The position numbers and the translations under genes were made by a program. From contig CAMWPK010000012.1 of the NCBI GenBank assembly GCA_947176115.1, positions 1-17,341 on the forward strand: 17,341 nucleotides of DNA. Direction: 5' to 3'. The notes under the pieces were generated by a model. It saw only the letters and a program-made list of their open reading frames with translations, made no database searches and was not told where the DNA came from. The DNA comes from an uncultured Clostridia bacterium. Lineage in GTDB: Bacteria > Bacillota > Clostridia > Christensenellales > UBA3700. This document shows, piece by piece, positions 13,618-17,341 of the stretch. The stretch's first letter is position 1, and every line of letters begins with the position of its first letter.

Positions 13618-14907
13618 TTATTTAACTGATGCAAATCCATTCTCAAGATCTGCGATAATATCGTCAATATGCTCCGTGCCGATTGACAAGCGAATGGTAT
13701 TTTGCTTGATACCCTGATCAGCGAGTTCTTCTTCCGTAAGCTGGCTGTGCGTGGTCGTAGCCGGATGAATAACAAGACTTTTGACGTCTGCGACGTTGGC
13801 AAGCAACGAGAATATTTTAAGATTGTCTATAAACTTATGCGCTTCCTTTGCTCCGCCCTTAATCTCAAAGGTGAAAATAGAACCGCCACCGTTTGGGAAA
13901 TACTTCTCGTAAAGAGCGTGGTCAGGATGATCGGGCAAAGACGGGTGGTTGACTTTCTCTACTTGCGGATGATTGGAAAGATACTCGATTACCTTTTTTG
14001 TATTCTCCGCATGACGCTCAAGTCGCAAAGATAGCGTTTCCGTACCTTGCAAGAGCAAGAATGCTGAGAACGGCGAAAGCGTTGCGCCTGTATCGCGAAG
14101 CAATACTGCTCTGATGTACGTAACGAACGCAGCAGGACCGACCGCATCTACGAAAGATATGTTGTGATAAGAGGGGTTTGCATCGGCAATTGCAGGATAC
14201 TTACCCGACGCTTTCCAATCGAACTTACCTGAATCGACAATTACTCCACCGAGCGTAGTTCCGTGACCGCCGATAAACTTTGTCGCCGAGTGTACTACGA
14301 TATCTGCGCCGTGCTCTATAGGACGAATGAGATACGGCGTACCGAAAGTATTGTCTACGACTAGCGGTAATCCGTGCTTATGAGCAAGCTCTGCCAAAGC
14401 GTCGATATCGGGAATATCGCTGTTTGGATTGCCAAGCGTTTCGATATAAATAGCTCTGGTATTCTTCTTTATAGCTTTCTCTACTTCTTTGAGATTGTGA
14501 ATATCTACAAAAGTAGTAGTTATACCAAAATTGGTAAGCGTGTGCGCAAGAAGATTATAGCTTCCGCCGTATATCGTCTTTTGCGCTACAAAGTGACCGC
14601 CGTTCTGACCGAGAGCCTGCAAAGTATACGTAATAGCGGCCGCGCCCGAAGCGAGAGCCAAGCCCGCTACACCGCCCTCAAGGGCTGATATTCTTTGCTC
14701 AAATACGTCTTGAGTAGAGTTGGTCAAACGACCGTATATGTTTCCCGCGTCTGCCAGTCCAAATCTAGCCGCCGCGTGAGCGGAATTCTTAAAAACGTAT
14801 GAAGTTGTTTGGTATATAGGAACTGCTCTTGCATCCGTTGCGGGATCGGGCTGTTCTTGACCTACGTGAAGTTGAAGCGTTTCAAATTTATATTTATTCT
14901 TAGACAT
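13618..14907 (-). CDS. metY: O-acetylhomoserine sulfhydrylase
   Basis: 429 residues. A PLP enzyme of the Cys/Met metabolism family that makes homocysteine from O-acetylhomoserine and sulfide (or methionine from methanethiol). The PLP lysine is K210 in HSATKFIGGHG; D185 in VVDNTFGTP pairs with the PLP ring; the N-terminal LQLHVGQEQPDPATDARAVP and YQTTSYVF stretch and the 430-residue length favour this branch over the roughly 380-residue cystathionine gamma-synthases and lyases. It is the first full gene of an operon with cysK. A GGAG site is 8 bases before the ATG. The roughly 230-base leader contains a small Cys-ending open frame. Confidence 0.92.
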   Translation of the reverse strand: MSKNKYKFETLQLHVGQEQPDPATDARAVPIYQTTSYVFKNSAHAAARFGLADAGNIYGRLTNSTQDVFEQRISALEGGVAGLALASGAAAITYTLQALGQNGGHFVAQKTIYGGSYNLLAHTLTNFGITTTFVDIHNLKEVEKAIKKNTRAIYIETLGNPNSDIPDIDALAELAHKHGLPLVVDNTFGTPYLIRPIEHGADIVVHSATKFIGGHGTTLGGVIVDSGKFDWKASGKYPAIADANPSYHNISFVDAVGPAAFVTYIRAVLLRDTGATLSPFSAFLLLQGTETLSLRLERHAENTKKVIEYLSNHPQVEKVNHPSLPDHPDHALYEKYFPNGGGSIFTFEIKGGAKEAHKFIDNLKIFSLLANVADVKSLVIHPATTTHSQLTEEELADQGIKQNTIRLSIGTEHIDDIIADLENGFASVK

Positions 14908-15020
14908 TGTTATATCTCCTTATTATCTTATTAGTTTTTATTTAATATATTTGTTTTTATACCTTAATTGGGTTATTGTTGAATTATATCTCTTGGTTTG
15001 CTACTGGCCTCTTTCGGCTT

Positions 15021-15086
15021 TTAACATCGCCACATTCGTCCAAACCGAAAATTTTCTCTGACAAGTTTTTCAAAATAGTTTAGCAT
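15021..15086 (-). CDS. 21-residue leader peptide ending Trp-Arg-Cys
   Basis: A short frame with ATG at 15084-15086 and TAA at 15021-15023. It begins MLNYFEK and ends FRFGRMWRC, with Cys (TGT) as the last codon before the stop. AAGGAAGGT lies 5 bases before the ATG, a better ribosome site than many real genes here have. It stands alone in the leader of metY-cysK, whose products make homocysteine and cysteine. Translation of the last codons should affect the two alternative helices in the leader, since one strand of each is inside the frame. The peptide is amphipathic and basic and has no signal or membrane character. A cysteine-sensing leader is the simplest reading; a chance frame is possible but the ribosome site argues against it. 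Confidence 0.6.
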   Translation of the reverse strand: MLNYFEKLVRENFRFGRMWRC

Positions 15087-15102
15087 ATTTTACCTTCCTT
15101 AC

Positions 15103-15130
15103 AAAAAAATAAAAGAAAGTGCTTCTTTTA
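15103..15130 (-). terminator. AT-rich hairpin with U-run upstream of the leader peptide
   Basis: On the minus strand TAAAAGAA (15130-15123) and TTCTTTTA (15117-15110) are exact complements around a 5-base loop, followed by seven T (15109-15103). It lies 83 bases beyond the EamA stop but also about 11 bases after the predicted metY transcription start. It could end the EamA transcript or act as an attenuator. The stem has a single G-C pair, so it is weak. Confidence 0.4.
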
Positions 15131-15147
15131 CTTTTGAGATTGATATA

Positions 15148-15177
15148 ATCATATCACCTACTTACCTACTATGTCAA
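15148..15177 (-). promoter_or_regulatory. Promoter of metY-cysK with tandem repeat in the spacer
   Basis: On the minus strand TTGACA (15172-15177) and TATGAT (15148-15153) are 18 bases apart. The spacer contains a direct repeat, GTAGGTAA (15162-15169) then GTAGGTGA (15154-15161), which may be a regulator site. The nearby Rrf2 protein is one candidate. Confidence 0.6.
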
Positions 15178-15212
15178 TAGGCTTATAGCAAATTTTTTGA
15201 ATTTTTTTTGTT

Positions 15213-16079
15213 CTAAGTAAATACTGCCATGCAAATAGTACCCGCCGACAGTAAAGCAAGACCTATCCACGCTTTTACAGATAGTTTTTCTTTGAGGAAA
15301 ATTAACGAAAAGATTACGGTGACGAGTATGCTCATTTTATCAATAGGAACTACTATGCTGACTTGTCCTTTTTGAATTGCGTAATAATAACAAAACCAAT
15401 TTGCGGTGGTAGTAATTCCCGAAAGTATCAAGAAGAAAATCTCTTTGCCTTTCAATTCCTTAATATACTTTGTTTCCCTTTTGCAAAATACTATTAGCCA
15501 AGCCATAACTAAAATAACGCACGTTCTTAAAGCTGTCGCGGCATTTGAATCTACGTCCTGAGTTCCTATCTTTCCAAGTAAAGACGTCGCCGTAGAAAAC
15601 ACTGCCGAAAGCAAGGCAAATATTAGCCAAGCAATTTTTCTTTTGCCGTCATCTCGTTTAATATCCGTCATAAGCGCAGTACCTATGATTATGACTACAA
15701 GACAAATAAGTTTTACCCACCAAAGGGAACGCTCATCCGGGAAGATAATAATTGCGAGCAAAACCGATAAGGCTACGCTCGATTTATCTACGGCGGCGAC
15801 CTTTGACGCGTCGCCTATTGACAATGCCTTAAAATAACATATCCAGCATGCGCCTGTAGATAATCCTGAAAGTACGATGGATATTATAGCTTCTACGCTC
15901 ATATCTGCAATGGCTTTGTACGCGCCCATAGCGAATACGATAATCCAAGAGCAGACAAAGATAACGGAAATACGCAATGCAATGACTACGTCCGAATTGG
16001 CTTTTTCATTACCGCCTTTAGACAGCACTGCTGTCAGTCCTGCAAAAACAGCAGACAATACAGCCACAACAATCCACAT
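15213..16079 (-). CDS. EamA/DMT superfamily transporter
   Basis: 288 residues, almost wholly hydrophobic, with about ten TM helices in two homologous halves (about 1-140 and 149-288). The duplication shows in paired segments such as VAAVDKSSVALSVLLAIIIF (94-113) and VVPIDKMSILVTVIFSLIF (243-261), and in ALRISVIF / ALRTCVIL. Family members move metabolites such as amino acids and nucleotide precursors across the inner membrane; E. coli EamA exports cysteine and O-acetylserine. Its place upstream of metY-cysK makes a sulfur metabolite conceivable, but it has separate promoters, so this is a guess. GGGAGG lies 6 bases before the ATG. Confidence 0.88.
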   Translation of the reverse strand: MWIVVAVLSAVFAGLTAVLSKGGNEKANSDVVIALRISVIFVCSWIIVFAMGAYKAIADMSVEAIISIVLSGLSTGACWICYFKALSIGDASKVAAVDKSSVALSVLLAIIIFPDERSLWWVKLICLVVIIIGTALMTDIKRDDGKRKIAWLIFALLSAVFSTATSLLGKIGTQDVDSNAATALRTCVILVMAWLIVFCKRETKYIKELKGKEIFFLILSGITTTANWFCYYYAIQKGQVSIVVPIDKMSILVTVIFSLIFLKEKLSVKAWIGLALLSAGTICMAVFT

Positions 16080-16107
16080 AACGCGCCTCCCGATATCGTT
16101 TGCTAAT

Positions 16108-16136
16108 ATTATATCATATGCGTATTGAAATGTATA
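16108..16136 (-). promoter_or_regulatory. Possible promoter of the EamA transporter gene
   Basis: On the minus strand TATAAT (16108-16113) lies 28 bases upstream of the start codon. About 17 bases upstream of it is only a poor -35 (TATACA). The terminator just beyond makes an own promoter necessary. Confidence 0.45.
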
Positions 16137-16151
16137 TTTTTAAGACGAAGA

Positions 16152-16189
16152 ATTTATAAAGACCTGCAATTTTGCAGGTCTTTATAAAT
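16152..16189. terminator. Strong bidirectional hairpin terminator
   Basis: ATTTATAAAGACCTGCAA (16152-16169) and TTGCAGGTCTTTATAAAT (16172-16189) are exact 18-base complements with a 2-base centre. The GC-containing core GACCTGCAA is followed by a U-rich arm on both strands. It begins 15 bases after the stop of the two-TM protein gene and ends that transcript. Confidence 0.8.
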
Positions 16190-16204
16190 ATTAGCAATAT
16201 CTTC

Positions 16205-17107
16205 TTAGACATAGCGTAAATATTGGTTTTCTTCTAGAGGTTCTATCCCATGTATTTGACAAAACGTAATAAACGATTTTGGTATTTCCACGTATCTATC
16301 TGTGTTGATTTCGATAAATTCAAAACGTTCGCTCACGTTACTCCTACCGCGCTCGTGTGAAGAATACCAATGCTCAACGTAATTAGGAACGCCATCTTTG
16401 ATTACTAATCGCGCAGATTTTTGATTTGCTTCCCTGTTGCTGAGAGAATCCCTTTGGGGATTGCGCGTATATATCTCCACGTCGCCGTTCTTATGATTTT
16501 CTATTCTCAATTTGCCGTTTAGATGCTTGAATAACAATCTCGTATCCATACACTGCGACTTATTCTTCTTCCACTCCTGCTTTTTTTGATAATAACGGTA
16601 TTGATAATTCTTATTTACGTATATAATAATATCACTTTCTTCCGATTTTCTTGCAGACTTATATATTGCTACCGTTTTTCTCGAATCTTTATACCACCAT
16701 ACTTTTTTGGATTTATCTCTTATTATAAAAAAATACATAGAAAATAGCCCGAAGAATAAACATAATATTGCCGGAGCCACTATCATTGGAATTTGAGATT
16801 GATCTATTCTTATCACCAACATATAAACGACTAAAAATATACTCGTAAGAAAAAACAGTATTGATATTGAATACGATAAATATTTCAACGCTCCTAAAAG
16901 GTGGTGCGGTTCATAAATACCGTATGCGAAATCTAGACTCTTGTATATAGACTCAACAGCTTTTTTGGCTTCTTTATCTCCGCAAATCAAATCTTCCGTC
17001 AACTCTGTCTTTTCAGGCAATACATTACCCTCTTGATCAAGTTCGTCATTAAGGTCAAGATAGTCTAATTCTTTATCATATTCTTCATTGTTATCCAATT
17101 TATTCAA
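16205..17107 (-). CDS. Unrecognised two-TM membrane protein
   Basis: 300 residues; I do not recognise the family. The first 45 residues are strongly acidic (many Asp and Glu, for example DNNEEYDKELDYLDL). Two TM helices follow (about 77-99 and 106-129), then a basic, Tyr-rich cytoplasmic-looking domain of about 170 residues (YVNKNYQYRYYQKKQEWKKN and, further on, NYVEHWYSSHERGRSNV). Both ends should be cytoplasmic. The start codon is TTG (17105-17107), supported by AGAGGT 8 bases upstream; no ATG or GTG fits better. The gene is AT-rich (17 of 60 G or C in 16621-16680). A strong terminator follows. Confidence 0.7.
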   Translation of the reverse strand: MNKLDNNEEYDKELDYLDLNDELDQEGNVLPEKTELTEDLICGDKEAKKAVESIYKSLDFAYGIYEPHHLLGALKYLSYSISILFFLTSIFLVVYMLVIRIDQSQIPMIVAPAILCLFFGLFSMYFFIIRDKSKKVWWYKDSRKTVAIYKSARKSEESDIIIYVNKNYQYRYYQKKQEWKKNKSQCMDTRLLFKHLNGKLRIENHKNGDVEIYTRNPQRDSLSNREANQKSARLVIKDGVPNYVEHWYSSHERGRSNVSERFEFIEINTDRYVEIPKSFITFCQIHGIEPLEENQYLRYV

Positions 17108-17200
17108 TAAATTTTACCTCTAGATATTTTCTCTCGCTATTTATCATTTCTTTTCGCGCATTTCACATATATTCTCCGCTAAATTACTGTTTATGTTACC

Positions 17201-17341
17201 TTACAGAATAAATTGTTTTACCCACTCAACAGGATCTTCCCGATAAAATCCGCAATGCCCATAGCCTTTCATCTTACGGATATGATACTTTTTTAATCGC
17301 ATATTACAAAGTCTGGCTATATCCTTACTGCCATAAATAAA
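17201..17341 (-). CDS. C-terminal end of an alpha/beta-hydrolase-like protein
   Basis: The last 46 codons of a gene entering from the right edge, stop TAA at 17201-17203. IYGSKD near the visible start and GYGHCGFYREDPVEWVKQFI near the end match the last part of alpha/beta hydrolases, where the Asp and the His of the catalytic triad lie (His is residue 29 of the visible part). The nucleophile and the rest are outside the window, so the substrate is unknown. The two-TM protein gene starts 93 bases downstream on the same strand, with no terminator between, so they may be co-transcribed. Confidence 0.55.
   Translation of the reverse strand, partial: FIYGSKDIARLCNMRLKKYHIRKMKGYGHCGFYREDPVEWVKQFIL

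Larger units (their letters stand above)
14908..15212 (-). promoter_or_regulatory. Long leader and promoter region of the metY-cysK operon
   Basis: Promoter at 15148-15177, AT-rich hairpin with U-run at 15103-15130, leader peptide gene at 15021-15086, then about 110 bases before metY. The leader can form two exclusive structures. In the first, TTTTCGGT (15051-15044) pairs with GCCGAAAG (15018-15011). In the second, GGTTTG (15046-15041) pairs with CAAACC (15000-14995), enclosing TGGC/GCCA (15032-15029 with 15008-15005). I see neither a T-box (AGGGTGG motif) nor a recognisable SAM riboswitch core. Confidence 0.5.

Noticed and set aside
14908..15212. T-box or SAM riboswitch before metY
   Set aside because: I found no T-box AGGGTGG motif, no specifier-type layout and no SAM riboswitch core; the small frame with a ribosome site explains the leader better.

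Overview
The window reads as a chromosomal segment of a low-to-moderate GC, strictly anaerobic Firmicute, probably an uncultured gut Clostridia-type lineage. The grounds are an oxygen-independent (radical SAM) sulfatase-maturating enzyme, the clostridial form of acetohydroxyacid synthase with a Cys-rich insertion, near-consensus sigma-A promoters (TTGACA / TATAAT), strong GGAGG-type ribosome binding sites, and the EamA, Rrf2 and GNAT_C-type families. The taxonomic placement is inference. Every gene I can support lies on the minus strand, so the text below runs from high to low coordinates.

Right part (17341 to 15213): the 3' end of an alpha/beta-hydrolase-like gene, an unrecognised two-TM protein with an acidic N-terminus and a TTG start, a strong bidirectional hairpin terminator, then an EamA/DMT transporter. 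Sulfur amino acid locus (about 15180 to 9978): a promoter with a tandem repeat in its spacer leads into a roughly 230-nt leader that encodes a 21-residue peptide ending in Trp-Arg-Cys-stop. After it come O-acetylhomoserine sulfhydrylase and cysteine synthase (CysK). A second promoter then drives an IscR-like Rrf2 regulator, the tRNA t6A dehydratase TcdA, a GyrI-like protein and a nucleotidyltransferase. The leader peptide is the most interesting item in the window: its position, its ribosome binding site and its terminal Cys codon suggest cysteine-responsive control of the two sulfhydrylases.

Middle (9864 to 5224): a membrane-anchored GNAT, followed by a two-gene operon for a five-TM, Cys-type sulfatase and its maturase. 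The sulfatase has the layout of lipoteichoic acid synthases but carries a formylglycine-type active site. Left part (4961 to 1): a GNAT_C-type acyltransferase broken by one missing base; a TetR repressor translationally coupled to acetohydroxyacid synthase, with a perfect palindromic operator at its promoter; a gene-free 480-base stretch with tRNA T-arm-like repeats and a 28-bp perfect palindrome; an AT-rich AbiH phage-defence gene with its promoter inside an inverted repeat; and the first codons of a gene that runs off the left edge.
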